This document shows positions 1-8,500 of a stretch of DNA of 14,252 nt, piece after piece. Within the stretch, counting starts at the first letter, position 1, and each line of letters begins with the position of its first letter. A program made the position numbers and the translations under genes. The DNA comes from CAZMRQ01 sp964568795 (GTDB lineage Bacteria; Pseudomonadota; Gammaproteobacteria; Comchoanobacterales; Comchoanobacteraceae): contig CAZMRQ010000038.1 in the NCBI GenBank assembly GCA_964568795.1, positions 1-14,252 of the forward strand, written 5' to 3'. The notes under the pieces are model-generated. The model did not search any database. It had not been told where the DNA came from and saw nothing but the letters and a program-made list of their open reading frames with translations.

Positions 1-741
1 AAGGGCAAAGTGGAACCAATGTTCTATGCAAACGTAGAAACAAATAAATCCAAATTAGCAGGTGGTCAGGAATACTATGAGGATGCTGTTAAAGGGAAAC
101 TAAAGGAGGCTGTCAGTCTATTTTTGAGGTCCGTATTTGATATGCGACCAATGAAAGATATTGTTGCTAAAATTTTGTGGGAGGGGCTTGAGAATTTTAA
201 CCGATCTTGTGGTGTTGCACTTATGGATGAAACTGGAATAAAAAAATGTTTCGATACTGAGTGGGAAACGATGCACACAAAAGCACTGAATGATTTAGTA
301 TCCTCAAGGTATAGTAAATTGCCCTTATATACTCATAGCGCTAGTAGTCCTCCTGTGGCGGAGATATCCATTTTTTATGAGGATCAAAAGGAAATTAATT
401 CGCAGAGAAAAGCTTATGACAAAAAGAGAGAATCGATTTCCCTGCAGTGCGATGCGCACTCTGATATGCATCAGATTCGGTTTCATCACCCAAGTGAGGA
501 TGAATGTATATTCAAATATCCAGCGTCATTTTTATTATTTAAAGGTCATGACTTTGAACAGTGTTTAAATCATAACACGGGTATGAAAGTGAACGATAGG
601 ATTATACAAAGGTTACATGATCCTGTCTCAGCAAAAAAGATATGCCTACCAGATGATACATTATCCCTGTTCACTAAGATCAGCAGTTCTTTGAGATCAC
701 AAGCTAGAGCGGTGTGGGAACCTCAGCGCCCGTCACCCTAA
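1..741 (+). CDS. Unrecognised protein, 5' end outside window
   Basis: The frame is already open at base 1 and runs to a TAA at 739-741. A GTG at 10 and an ATG at 19 are possible internal starts, but no good ribosome binding site is visible, so the gene is most likely cut by the window edge. The visible ~246 residues are soluble in character, with no signal peptide or membrane segment. The N-terminal part is helical and charged; the middle has a His/Asp/Cys-containing stretch (LQCDAHSDMHQIRFHHPSED); the C-terminus is Pro/Arg-rich. I do not recognise a family. It is convergent with lpxB, and no terminator is visible between them. It could be a lineage-specific or secreted protein, but nothing in the sequence proves that. 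Confidence 0.6.
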   Translation, partial: KGKVEPMFYANVETNKSKLAGGQEYYEDAVKGKLKEAVSLFLRSVFDMRPMKDIVAKILWEGLENFNRSCGVALMDETGIKKCFDTEWETMHTKALNDLVSSRYSKLPLYTHSASSPPVAEISIFYEDQKEINSQRKAYDKKRESISLQCDAHSDMHQIRFHHPSEDECIFKYPASFLLFKGHDFEQCLNHNTGMKVNDRIIQRLHDPVSAKKICLPDDTLSLFTKISSSLRSQARAVWEPQRPSP

Positions 742-960
742 ACTCGGTGACACATCACAATACATATGATCTAGAGATATGATTGAATGGACTGTCAGGT
801 GTGTTTTGGGCAGGCTAATAGAGACTGTGTAGGGTCCAGACAAGACAACTATGCTCACACATAGGCTCGGACACAAGTGCACAGAAACGTGTGCCTGTAT
901 TGGACGCCACGGATGCAGGATTATCACAGGGTGCTGAACCAAGTGCCTCTAGGGTGTTGT
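742..960. other. Convergent intergenic gap, no gene recognised
   Basis: This 219-base gap lies between the stops of the unknown plus-strand gene and lpxB. Reading all frames gives only short, Cys/Arg-rich, stop-interrupted translations with no family resemblance. A 5-bp hairpin (GCACA/TGTGC at 879-894) has no T-tract, so no clear terminator is seen for either gene. It may hold degraded coding sequence too far gone to recognise. Confidence 0.5.
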
Positions 961-2037
961 TCATGTGAGATTAAAACACTGCTCGATAGCAGGCAGTTGG
1001 TTTTTCCCAATGAGATGGGGTATTTCTAAGCATACATGTTGAATATGAGTGCGTATGTGTGGGTGTTGCCACCAATCAAGGATGGCAGTAGCTAAATGCC
1101 AAGGCGTGTTTCTCTCATAGTGGAATTCAGGAAAAATTTCTTTATTCATGATTATGTTGGGAAGTGACCAAAAGGGTGTTTTGATCAGGTGTTTTCCAAG
1201 CAGAGCATTCAGTCCTGATAACCGATAAGAGACGACAGTGGGGATTTGCATTAATGCACATTCTAATGTGACTGTGCCCGCTGTGGCAAGAGCCAGGTGA
1301 CTTGGCTGGCAATCATTTAGACCGTCACGGAGAATGCATTGAAATGGCAGGTCGCCTGGATGCCAGTCTTTCCATAGTGGGTGTTCAGCGTTGTGTCGCA
1401 CCATTTGGACAACCAACGGTACTTTTTTGGCGATGATTCGGCAAGCTTCAAGGAAAGTACTGCGCTGCATTTTAATTTCATCATGACGGCTGCCAGGCAA
1501 GCAGAGCAGATGTAAGCAGCTATTTGAAGCAGGGCTTCTTTTTGTTAGGTGAGCTTTATCAAGCAAAGGGTGGCGAACATGCTTGACTTGGCAGCCGCGA
1601 TGTTGGAAGTAGTCGCACTCAAATTGATACAGGACCCAAAGTTCATCGACATAGCGACGCAACAGTTTGATGCGTGATTCATGCCAAGCCCATACTTGTG
1701 GCGGTATCCAGTAAATCACATGATGCCCATTTTTTTTGAGCATGGGTAAAAGGCGAAGGTTGAACCCAGGGGCGTCTATTAACAAAATAGTTTGTTTAGG
1801 ACCTTGAGCTAATTTTTTTATTTTTCTGTATAATTTAACAGTTTCTACTATGTTTTTTAATGCAGCAGTTAAGCCAAAAGTGGCCAAAGGAGATTGGTCA
1901 AGAAGTGTTGGCCGAATATGGCGCATGAGTGGCCCACCGATCCCGGTGATCTGCCAATTATTAGGGCATTTTTTGAGTAAATCAGCTCCATAAACATCAC
2001 TTGAAGGGTCCCCTGAAATAATCATAATCCTATGCAT
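961..2037 (-). CDS. lpxB: Lipid-A-disaccharide synthase LpxB
   Basis: LpxB joins UDP-2,3-diacylglucosamine to 2,3-diacylglucosamine 1-phosphate (lipid X), releasing UDP and forming the lipid A disaccharide at the inner membrane. It is a GT-B fold glycosyltransferase (family GT19). From the preferred start the protein is 358 residues, slightly shorter than the E. coli enzyme (382). Visible family landmarks in order are: a glycine-rich N-terminus SGDPSSDVYGADLL (usual form GExSGD); IDAPGFN with the conserved Asp near residue 88; the PPQVWAW segment; CLPGSR with the conserved Arg near 184; and the C-terminal donor-site region ATAGTVTLECAL followed by SLPNIIMNKEIFPEF. The ATG at 2037 is preferred over the one at 2049 because GGAG (2047-2044) sits 6 nt before it. 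It overlaps the stop of the upstream HAD gene by 8 nt, which suggests translational coupling. The motif form is somewhat divergent, but catalytic-region residues look intact. Confidence 0.93.
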   Translation of the reverse strand: MHRIMIISGDPSSDVYGADLLKKCPNNWQITGIGGPLMRHIRPTLLDQSPLATFGLTAALKNIVETVKLYRKIKKLAQGPKQTILLIDAPGFNLRLLPMLKKNGHHVIYWIPPQVWAWHESRIKLLRRYVDELWVLYQFECDYFQHRGCQVKHVRHPLLDKAHLTKRSPASNSCLHLLCLPGSRHDEIKMQRSTFLEACRIIAKKVPLVVQMVRHNAEHPLWKDWHPGDLPFQCILRDGLNDCQPSHLALATAGTVTLECALMQIPTVVSYRLSGLNALLGKHLIKTPFWSLPNIIMNKEIFPEFHYERNTPWHLATAILDWWQHPHIRTHIQHVCLEIPHLIGKNQLPAIEQCFNLT

Positions 2038-2521
2038 TGCTATCTCCATCTAGCCATCGAACAACATCTTGGGAGTGTCTAATGATTGTGTACTGGTTTT
2101 TTGGGGAAGGTTCAATAGGGCTATGAATAAGGAGGCCATCTATGCCGATCCGGCAAGCAAAATCCATGTCTGATAGCTGATCGCCTATCATAAGTTGGTT
2201 GGCAAGAGGGATCTGGGTGTATTGTGAAGGCAGTTGCTGATATTGGCTAAGAGAAGGCTTGGGCTCTTTTCCCTGATTAACTCCGCTGATGCAGTTAAAG
2301 TATTTGGCTATATGAGCTTTATCAAACAAGTCCTTTGCATAATCTTGCAAGTAGTTGGTGATGACAAGGTGGTTGATATGTTGATGGGATATGATCCAGT
2401 CAAGCAGAACCATATCAAAGCCAAATTTTTTTGCTGGAAGTGAGCTGGCCTGATGGTTGGGATAGACAAGGGTGTCTTGGATGTCCCAAATGATTGTGTG
2501 GTACTGTGTTTTTATAGACAT
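2030..2521 (-). CDS. HAD-like hydrolase with altered motif I
   Basis: This is a small (163-residue) haloacid-dehalogenase superfamily protein, probably a cytosolic phosphatase-like enzyme of unknown substrate. Using the start at 2521, motif I is WDIQDTL (nucleophile candidate Asp13), motif II is LVITNY, motif III is the Lys of GKEPKPS, and motif IV is MIGDQLSDMDFA. The Asp normally two residues after the nucleophile, the general acid/base in phosphatases, is Gln15, with Asp at the following position. The start is uncertain: the frame is open back to a TTG at 2578, but ATG 2521 places motif I about 10 residues from the N-terminus as usual. A candidate promoter (2556-2584) would also lie upstream of ATG 2521. 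No clear Shine-Dalgarno sequence is seen. It forms a two-gene unit with lpxB, which it overlaps by 8 nt. It could be a pyrophosphatase or phosphoglycolate-phosphatase relative, or a non-catalytic HAD protein. Confidence 0.8.
   Translation of the reverse strand: MSIKTQYHTIIWDIQDTLVYPNHQASSLPAKKFGFDMVLLDWIISHQHINHLVITNYLQDYAKDLFDKAHIAKYFNCISGVNQGKEPKPSLSQYQQLPSQYTQIPLANQLMIGDQLSDMDFACRIGIDGLLIHSPIEPSPKNQYTIIRHSQDVVRWLDGDSNA
2044..2047 (-). promoter_or_regulatory. Ribosome binding site deciding the lpxB start
   Basis: GGAG on the minus strand lies 6 nt before ATG 2037. The alternative ATG at 2049 contains this GGAG within its own second codon and has no comparable site upstream, so the shorter LpxB form is favoured. 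Confidence 0.6.
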
Positions 2522-2555
2522 ATGATGAATATAGCATGCGCACTGATGGATTCCA

Positions 2556-2584
2556 AGTATCATGAACAGTTGTAGCAATCACAA
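2556..2584 (-). promoter_or_regulatory. Candidate promoter for the HAD-lpxB unit
   Basis: A -35-like TTGTGA (2584-2579) and a -10-like GATACT (2561-2556) are separated by 17 bases on the minus strand. Transcription would begin near 2549, about 28 nt before ATG 2521. This supports that start over the TTG at 2578. The match to sigma-70 consensus is moderate and rests on inspection only. Confidence 0.35.
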
Positions 2585-2602
2585 TGTTGTGAAGTTGATT
2601 GC
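2575..2602. promoter_or_regulatory. Nested inverted repeats between divergent genes
   Basis: Two inverted repeats are nested here. The outer arms are GCAATCA (2575-2581) and TGATTGC (2596-2602). The inner arms are TCACAA (2579-2584) and TTGTGA (2587-2592), with a 2-base centre. The element overlaps the -35 regions of both divergent promoter candidates, as expected for an operator. The half-site order is opposite to a CRP site. The regulator is unknown. Confidence 0.4.
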
Positions 2603-2627
2603 ATTTTCAGTTGGGCTTTCATACATT
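2599..2627 (+). promoter_or_regulatory. Candidate promoter for the GDPD gene
   Basis: TTGCAT (2599-2604) and TACATT (2622-2627) are 17 bases apart. Transcription would start near 2634, about 22 nt before ATG 2656 and just upstream of the purine-rich AGAGAG site. Consensus match is weak to moderate. Confidence 0.3.
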
Positions 2628-2655
2628 ATTAGTAGGAAGTGACTTAGAGAGAAAT

Positions 2656-3306
2656 ATGAGACATACAGGTGAAAGGGCATGGGTATTGGGCCATCGAGGA
2701 TTAACAGGGGCCCAGGATCCTGAAAATAGTCTAGCTGCTATTGAGAAGGCATCAGAGTATGGGTTTGATGGTGTTGAGGTGGATGTGCAAATAACAAAAG
2801 ACAAAAAGTTGATTTTATGGCACAACGAACTGCTTGGTGGCAGACCTGTACATGAGTGGACATTGGCTGAGTGTCAGGAAAAAGTAAGATACCCTCTTGC
2901 AACCATGGCATCCGTGCTGTCTTCTGTTAAAAGCCTTGGCTTGTTTTTGATGTGTGAGTTGAAAGTATATGAAGACACAGTGTATACAGACTTGTGTCAC
3001 TATCTTCGTGAAATGTTCAGTCAGAATATGCCCGATGAATCGATGCTGTTGTTTTCAAGCTTTCATTTGAAAGCTGTTGAGTATATGCACCAAGTTTTTC
3101 CAAATATCCCGTGTGCATTGGCTACTAAGAAAAAAGTCGTGCCAGCGTCTCAAGTTTCTTTTGCTGCAATTGTGCATCCAGTAGATATCCCTGCAGGGTT
3201 TTTTAAAGGCTATAAGAGCATATTGTATGGGATAAAAAGATCCTCAGATCCATTTGTTCATCAGAGTAATGAGAATGTATTTGCAGCGGTAGTCGATGGT
3301 CGGTAG
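2656..3306 (+). CDS. Glycerophosphodiester phosphodiesterase family protein
   Basis: The protein belongs to the GDPD family, whose members hydrolyse glycerophosphodiesters to an alcohol and glycerol 3-phosphate using a TIM-barrel fold and a metal ion. Using ATG 2656 it has 216 residues. Landmarks in order are GHRG near residue 13 (first catalytic His/Arg), DPENS, GVEVDVQITKDKKLILWH carrying the metal-binding Glu/Asp pair and second catalytic His, the CELKVY strand, and SSFHLKAVEYM. The usual HD after the second strand is HN here. The protein ends soon after the SSF segment, without the family's usual WTVN and GVDGIITD elements, so the barrel may be incomplete. The frame is open back to a TTG at 2599. 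ATG 2656 is preferred because AGAGAG lies 4 nt upstream and the HRG motif then sits near the N-terminus. It is divergent from the HAD gene and convergent with the flippase. Confidence 0.85.
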   Translation: MRHTGERAWVLGHRGLTGAQDPENSLAAIEKASEYGFDGVEVDVQITKDKKLILWHNELLGGRPVHEWTLAECQEKVRYPLATMASVLSSVKSLGLFLMCELKVYEDTVYTDLCHYLREMFSQNMPDESMLLFSSFHLKAVEYMHQVFPNIPCALATKKKVVPASQVSFAAIVHPVDIPAGFFKGYKSILYGIKRSSDPFVHQSNENVFAAVVDGR

Positions 3307-4638
3307 CTATAAGACCAAAGGGCTAAGATTATAAGATTTTTTGACAATGAGTGCACTGAGCAGGCTTGAGAGTGATGCAGCAATGTAGTAGCCCAAAATT
3401 GTTCCCATGGCACCAAGCAGTGATGTAAATAGGATAATTAAGACAGTTCCCAACACTATAGTGAACACTAAAAGCAATTTGTACTTCCTTTGATCATTGC
3501 TTAAGCTGAGAGTGGTCAGTGCTGTTTCAAGATATGCATCAGCGGTTGCCATGATGACGTATAGATACAGTGTGTTAACTAAGTCGACATACTGTGTTCC
3601 AAAAACCCCAAGGATTTGTTTGCCAAAGAAAAAGACAACTAGAAATATAAGAACACCGGATAAGATGATTGAGCGATTGCATTTTTTACATTCTGTTTTG
3701 TATTTTTTCATTGAGTCTGCTATGCCGTTCAAAGCAGAGGGAATAAACGTCATTAAATGTTTGCTCAGTACATTTTGAATGGTCCAAATAATCCCGCCAA
3801 TGGTTAATACAACCATCACCCGAGCAATAACAGTCGAATCAAAGAATAATTTGAGTACAATTATCTCAAAGCTAATCGCGAAAATAAAGACAACTTCAGA
3901 TGACCAATAGGCGGCACTTTTATTCTTCCAGTCACTAAGGTGTTCTGTGGATGGATCTACTGTATAGATTTGTTCAGAGAATACTTTTTTAGAGAACAAA
4001 TAAGCTATTATGCAAGATGAGAGGTAGGAGAGGGCCATAGCAGCAATGGCATGGTATATAGTTAAGTGTCCTTTGGTGAAAATATGCATCAGGTAAAAGA
4101 CAGCAATAAAAAAAGTAGGAAAAGCGACAAAGGTAGGAGCCATAGCTTTGAGGTCATAGCCAAAAGCTTGGAGATAAGCCATTTGTAAAGTGAGATAAGC
4201 GTAGAACGGAATAATAATAAATGAGATATAAACAGGTTCATAGGAATTATATATTTTATTATGGAAAAACAAGCATAGACAGAGGAGGGCCGTGATTCCC
4301 ACACATATTAGTGCAGCAGTTTTAATTTTTTTCTCTGTCCATTTGAGTAAACCGTGTGTGTGATGCGGTGTTTTATTTTGTGTGTAATCAGAGCCGAAGT
4401 GGATGAAGTTTGAGTCTAGTCCGAGTAATATGACAGTTGATAGCAATAATGAAAATTGCAGGATAAGACTGTATTCACCATAGTTGTGAGTAGATAAATT
4501 GTTGGAAAGGACTGAGTTGAGAAGAAAGTTAACAAAATAAGAACCTCCTATCACAAAAATCAACTGCATACTTGCAGGAATGACTAAGTTGTGACGTTTC
4601 CCTGACAAGCCGTGGTGAGCAATATTTTTATGCTTCAT
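3307..4638 (-). CDS. Polysaccharide/lipid flippase-like membrane protein (MOP superfamily)
   Basis: This 443-residue protein has roughly twelve hydrophobic segments spread along its length and a basic N-terminal tail. It resembles Wzx/RfbX-type oligosaccharide flippases, which move undecaprenyl-linked sugars across the inner membrane. The N-terminal segment (IFVIGGSYFVNFLLNSVLS followed by NNLSTHNYGEYSLI) has the typical 'boundary, then YG.Y' pattern of this family. The final helices carry small-residue-rich stretches such as GYYIAASLSSLLSAL. There is no adjacent glycosyltransferase or polymerase cluster, so the substrate is not indicated. ATG 4638 is supported by AAGGA (4652-4648) nine bases upstream. 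A promoter and a 16-bp palindrome lie just upstream, so it may be regulated separately from dapF, 80 bases away on the same strand. Its stop codon directly abuts that of the convergent GDPD gene. Confidence 0.82.
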   Translation of the reverse strand: MKHKNIAHHGLSGKRHNLVIPASMQLIFVIGGSYFVNFLLNSVLSNNLSTHNYGEYSLILQFSLLLSTVILLGLDSNFIHFGSDYTQNKTPHHTHGLLKWTEKKIKTAALICVGITALLCLCLFFHNKIYNSYEPVYISFIIIPFYAYLTLQMAYLQAFGYDLKAMAPTFVAFPTFFIAVFYLMHIFTKGHLTIYHAIAAMALSYLSSCIIAYLFSKKVFSEQIYTVDPSTEHLSDWKNKSAAYWSSEVVFIFAISFEIIVLKLFFDSTVIARVMVVLTIGGIIWTIQNVLSKHLMTFIPSALNGIADSMKKYKTECKKCNRSIILSGVLIFLVVFFFGKQILGVFGTQYVDLVNTLYLYVIMATADAYLETALTTLSLSNDQRKYKLLLVFTIVLGTVLIILFTSLLGAMGTILGYYIAASLSSLLSALIVKKSYNLSPLVL

Positions 4639-4663
4639 GATTACTGATCCTTGTAATATTAAG

Positions 4664-4679
4664 ATATAACTAGTTATAT
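4664..4679. promoter_or_regulatory. Perfect 16-bp palindrome, candidate operator
   Basis: ATATAACT followed by its exact reverse complement AGTTATAT forms an uninterrupted palindrome. It overlaps the last two bases of the predicted -10 element and covers the predicted transcription start (near 4671) of the flippase gene. That is where a repressor would block transcription. The factor is unknown. An AT-rich palindrome of this length can also arise by chance. Confidence 0.45.
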
Positions 4680-4706
4680 TGTATCAATATGATCATAAAT
4701 AAACAA
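4678..4706 (-). promoter_or_regulatory. Promoter of the flippase gene (extended -10)
   Basis: On the minus strand TTGTTT (4706-4701) is followed after exactly 17 bases by TACAAT (4683-4678). The -10 is preceded by TGA, giving an extended -10 (TGnTACAAT). Transcription would start about 33 nt before the flippase ATG, and the Shine-Dalgarno AAGGA fits within that leader. Confidence 0.5.
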
Positions 4707-4718
4707 GGCCTAAGTATG

Positions 4719-5498
4719 TTATTTAAGGCATCCTTCAAAGACGAATGTTGCAGGACCTGTTTGCCAGACGCCTGTATGGGTGATAGTGATGTCGAGATGA
4801 CCATGAGTGAATTTGACCCGATTCGATTTTTTTTGTGAGAGGAATTGATGTGCAATAATAACCGCAGCACAAGCAGCGCTGCCACAAGCTTCTGTCTTGC
4901 CTACACCACGTTCATGTGTTTCAAGTTCTAGTTGTGTGGGGCTTACTTTCATAAAGCTGACGTTGATTCCCTCAGGAAAAAAGCCACTTTGTTGGATGTC
5001 TTTGGCAAGATTTTCTCTATTCATGTTTTCATCAGGCCAAAGACAAATAGCATGAGGGTTGCCGATGTGGACAATGCCTACACTGCAGGTGTGTGGCAGG
5101 TGGATCGTTACCATGCCAGTGATGTCAAGTGTTGTTGGAATAGTCGTTTGTGAAAAGGAAGGTTGACCCATATTGATTGATGGGCCATTAGGTTGCATGA
5201 TGCCGTGATAGGTGTATTTGCCAACTATAATTTCTGCATTGGATAATCCATAGTTCTGGGCAAGATAAGCCATCAAACAGCGTAAGCCATTGCCACACTG
5301 ATACACTTGCTGTCCATCGGCATTGTATATGCGAGTAGATACTTTCTCCCCAGTGATATTCGTGATATATAAACATTGATCAAAGCCAATTCCCAGATAG
5401 CGGTGGCTCAATGATTGGATAGCATGGCTATCTATATCCTGATCTTGATCGATGATTAGAATATCGTTGCCAAGACCATGCATTTTAGTAAATTTCAT
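4719..5498 (-). CDS. dapF: Diaminopimelate epimerase DapF
   Basis: DapF interconverts LL- and meso-diaminopimelate by a cofactor-independent two-cysteine mechanism, supplying meso-DAP for peptidoglycan and lysine. The 259-residue protein starts with the family signature KFTKMHGLGND and carries both catalytic cysteines: Cys68 in QCGNGLRC and Cys205 in ACGSAACAA. The GNPHA substrate motif and the HERG segment are also present. Length is slightly below the E. coli enzyme (274). One oddity is that the usually conserved GxGET before the second cysteine reads GVGKT, with Lys201 encoded by AAG in place of Glu. The gene lies 69 bases after dnaE on the same strand with no T-tracted terminator between them, so co-transcription from the rnhB-dnaE unit is likely. 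Only a weak AGG lies before the ATG. Confidence 0.95.
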   Translation of the reverse strand: MKFTKMHGLGNDILIIDQDQDIDSHAIQSLSHRYLGIGFDQCLYITNITGEKVSTRIYNADGQQVYQCGNGLRCLMAYLAQNYGLSNAEIIVGKYTYHGIMQPNGPSINMGQPSFSQTTIPTTLDITGMVTIHLPHTCSVGIVHIGNPHAICLWPDENMNRENLAKDIQQSGFFPEGINVSFMKVSPTQLELETHERGVGKTEACGSAACAAVIIAHQFLSQKKSNRVKFTHGHLDITITHTGVWQTGPATFVFEGCLK

Positions 5499-5567
5499 AG
5501 ATGTTTGCCTGAAGTGCTGATTCTTAAATATTAGGATGTCCTGTCAATGACGGACTGTCAATCTATT

Positions 5568-8500
5568 TTAGCTTGAAGATTTTTGTTTCATGGTCATTTC
5601 AAAATTTGTGAATTGATTGATTTTTTCTAGCCAGTCTGGGTTTGGATCGATCCAAGACTTTTTTGACCAACTAATCGTTTTGTCGGGGAAAGCAATAGTG
5701 ACACAGAGGGTGCTTTTTCCATTGGTCATCTTACGTAGCAATTCGGTAATCTCGGGGCTTTCTTTTAAGGCATGATAGTGCAATTGAATATGGATGTCGG
5801 GGGGGTAGCGCTGCAGGTAGGATGACAAAGGTATCAGCTGCTGGCAACTGATACGTTTTTGTCCTTGGGACAGTGTTCTGATCTGCAATTGCACGAGCAT
5901 AATGCTGGTTTCATCAAGAAGAGGAAGTGAACGTTGGTATACTTCAGCAAACAAAGCAATTTCAGTACGCCCCTTGTGATCTTCGAGGGTGAGGATAGCG
6001 CCGCGTTGGCCTGATCTGGTCGTGATTTTACGTACTTGGTGCAGCACCCCTACCACCCAGCTTCCTTGTTGCCAGGACTGTTTTTGTTGGCTGCTGTGAA
6101 TGTTAAGTGCGTTGAGAAAAGGCATTAAGGGTGTTATGGGGTGTTGAGTCATATACCAGCCAAGAACCTGTCTTTCATAAGTGAGGGCTTCGTGCAGTGA
6201 CCAGGGCATATTGACTTGCCAATTATGGCAGGTCGCCGTTGTTTGAAATAAATCCTGTTGGTGTTGGTGTTTGAGCCAATGTTCATATTCAGCAAAAACA
6301 CGTTCTATGGAAGCAAAGAGAATGCCCCGATTAATGTTCCAATCATCGCATGCACCTGCTTTGATGAGGACTTCCAATGACTTCTTATTGCATTTATGTG
6401 GGTGCATGCGTTGTAAGAAAGATACAGGGTCTTTGAAGGGCCCTTGTTTGGCCTCATTATAAATTGTGCTGGCCAATCCTGTGCCAATGCCCTTAATAGC
6501 CGCTAGGCCGTAGCGAATATTTCCAGGTTCTTCAATTGTGAAAAAGGCATGACTGGCATTGATGGATGGTGGCAGCAATGACAAATTCATGCGTTTGGTT
6601 TCTTCAATGAAAAGGACTAATTTGTCGGTGTTGTCCATATCTGATGATAGGACTGCGGCCATGAATGCATCAGGGTAGTGGGCTTTAAGCCATCCTGTTT
6701 GGTATGAGATAAGGGCATAGGCTGCAGAATGCGACTTATTAAATCCATAGCCAGCAAATTTTTCGATGAGATCAAAGAGATTGTTCGCTATGTCTTCGTT
6801 GATTTCTTTGGCGGTAGCTCCTTTGATAAATGTTTTTCGTTGAGCAGCCATTTCTTCGGGTTTCTTTTTGCCCATGGCTCTTCGTAGGAGATCTGCACCC
6901 CCCAAGCTATAACCAGCCAGAGTTTGTGCTATTTGCATGACCTGTTCTTGGTATAGAATAACCCCGTAAGTAGGTTGAAGTATATTGGCAACAGAGGGGT
7001 GTTGATAAACAACTTCAGACAGCCCATGTTTGCGGCTGATAAAATCATCCACCATTCCCGATTGCAGTGGCCCGGGTCTATAGAGAGCGACAAGGGCAAT
7101 AACATCTTCAAAATGATCTGGCTTAAGACGTCGCAGAAGATCTTGCATGCCAGTTGATTCAAGCTGGAATAATCCAGTGCTGTAACCGCTGGATAATAGG
7201 CTGTACACTTCTTTGTCATCCAATGGGATCTGCTGAATATCAATATCATGGCCTTGCTGACGTGCATTATCTATAGCCCATTGGATAATGGTCAATGTGC
7301 GCAAGCCAAGAAAGTCAAACTTAACTAAGCCTATTTTTTCAATATCATCTTTATCAAACTGGCTAACGACATGATGTTCTTGTTGATCTGCGTATAATGC
7401 TGTGAATTCAGTTAATGGTTTGGGAGCGATCACAACCCCACCAGCATGACGGCCAACGTTACGGACTATTCCTTCGAGCTTTCGGCTCATATCAACCAGG
7501 CCCTGAACCAAATTATCTTCTTGATACTTTTTCAGCAAGGCAGGTTCATCACGCAGTGCTTTTTCGATAGTCATGCCAAGTTCAAACGGAATTAGTTTTG
7601 CTATTTGGTCAACAAACCCATAAGGATGGCCAAGCACCCGGCCGACATCGCGAATAACACCTTTGGCAGCCATAGTGCCATAAGTGATGATTTGACTGAC
7701 ACTGTCTTGACCATACTCTTGGCTAACGTACTCAATGACTTCATCGCGTCGATTCATGCAGAAGTCAATATCAAAGTCAGGCATGGATACCCGTTCTGGA
7801 TTAAGGAATCTTTCAAACAGAAGGCCATAAGTCATAGGGTTTAAATCAGTGATGCCAAGTGCATAAGCGACCAGAGATCCAGCACCTGAGCCTCGTCCAG
7901 GCCCAACAGGGATTTTTTGTTTTTTAGACCAACTGATAAAGTCGGCGACAATGAGGAAGTAGTCGGGGAACCCCATGTCATTGATGGTGTTTATTTCAAG
8001 GTTCAGCCGTTGATGGTAAGAAGGGTGCTCATCTTCAAGGATGTTTTCTTGTTGCAAGCGTTTATCGAGCCCTTGGTGCGAGAGGGTATGGAGGTGGTTG
8101 GCTGAGCTTTGATCTTTCAGTGTGGTCAAACGCGGGAGGTGATAGGTTCCTATGTCTAAGCTGACATGGCATGCTTCAGCCAATACTTCGCTATTTGTGA
8201 GAGCGGTCGGCATGTGTTTGAATATTTCTTGCATTTTCTCATGGTTGAGCCAGTATTCATCAGGCGTTCGTACCGTCCTTTGTGGGTCTTGCAGTATCAC
8301 GCCATCATGGATAGCAACACGTGCTTCATGGGCTTCATAGTCAGTGGCATTGAGATAGTAGGTGGGTCTGCAGCCTAGGAGAGGGACTTGACAGGCATTG
8401 GCTTTTTTAATCCACTGGTAGATAGGGTGTATCATTGTATTGGGTGGGCAGCCGTGAGTGACCATATAAAAGCGCGTATGAAAGAGATCTTTTGACCAGG

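Noticed and set aside
879..894. Hairpin GCACA/TGTGC as a terminator for lpxB or the first gene
   Set aside because: The stem is only 5 bp and no T-tract follows on either strand.
2579..2592. CRP binding site
   Set aside because: The half-sites are in the reverse order (TCACAA-TTGTGA) and 2 bases apart, whereas CRP binds TGTGA-N6-TCACA.
2599..2655. TTG 2599 as the start of the GDPD protein
   Set aside because: It falls inside the candidate operator/-35 region and has no ribosome binding site; ATG 2656 has AGAGAG upstream and fits the family N-terminus.
5538..5555. Bulged 7-bp stem-loop between dnaE and dapF as a terminator
   Set aside because: No U-tract follows on the dnaE transcript strand; it is more likely incidental, and dapF probably reads through from dnaE.
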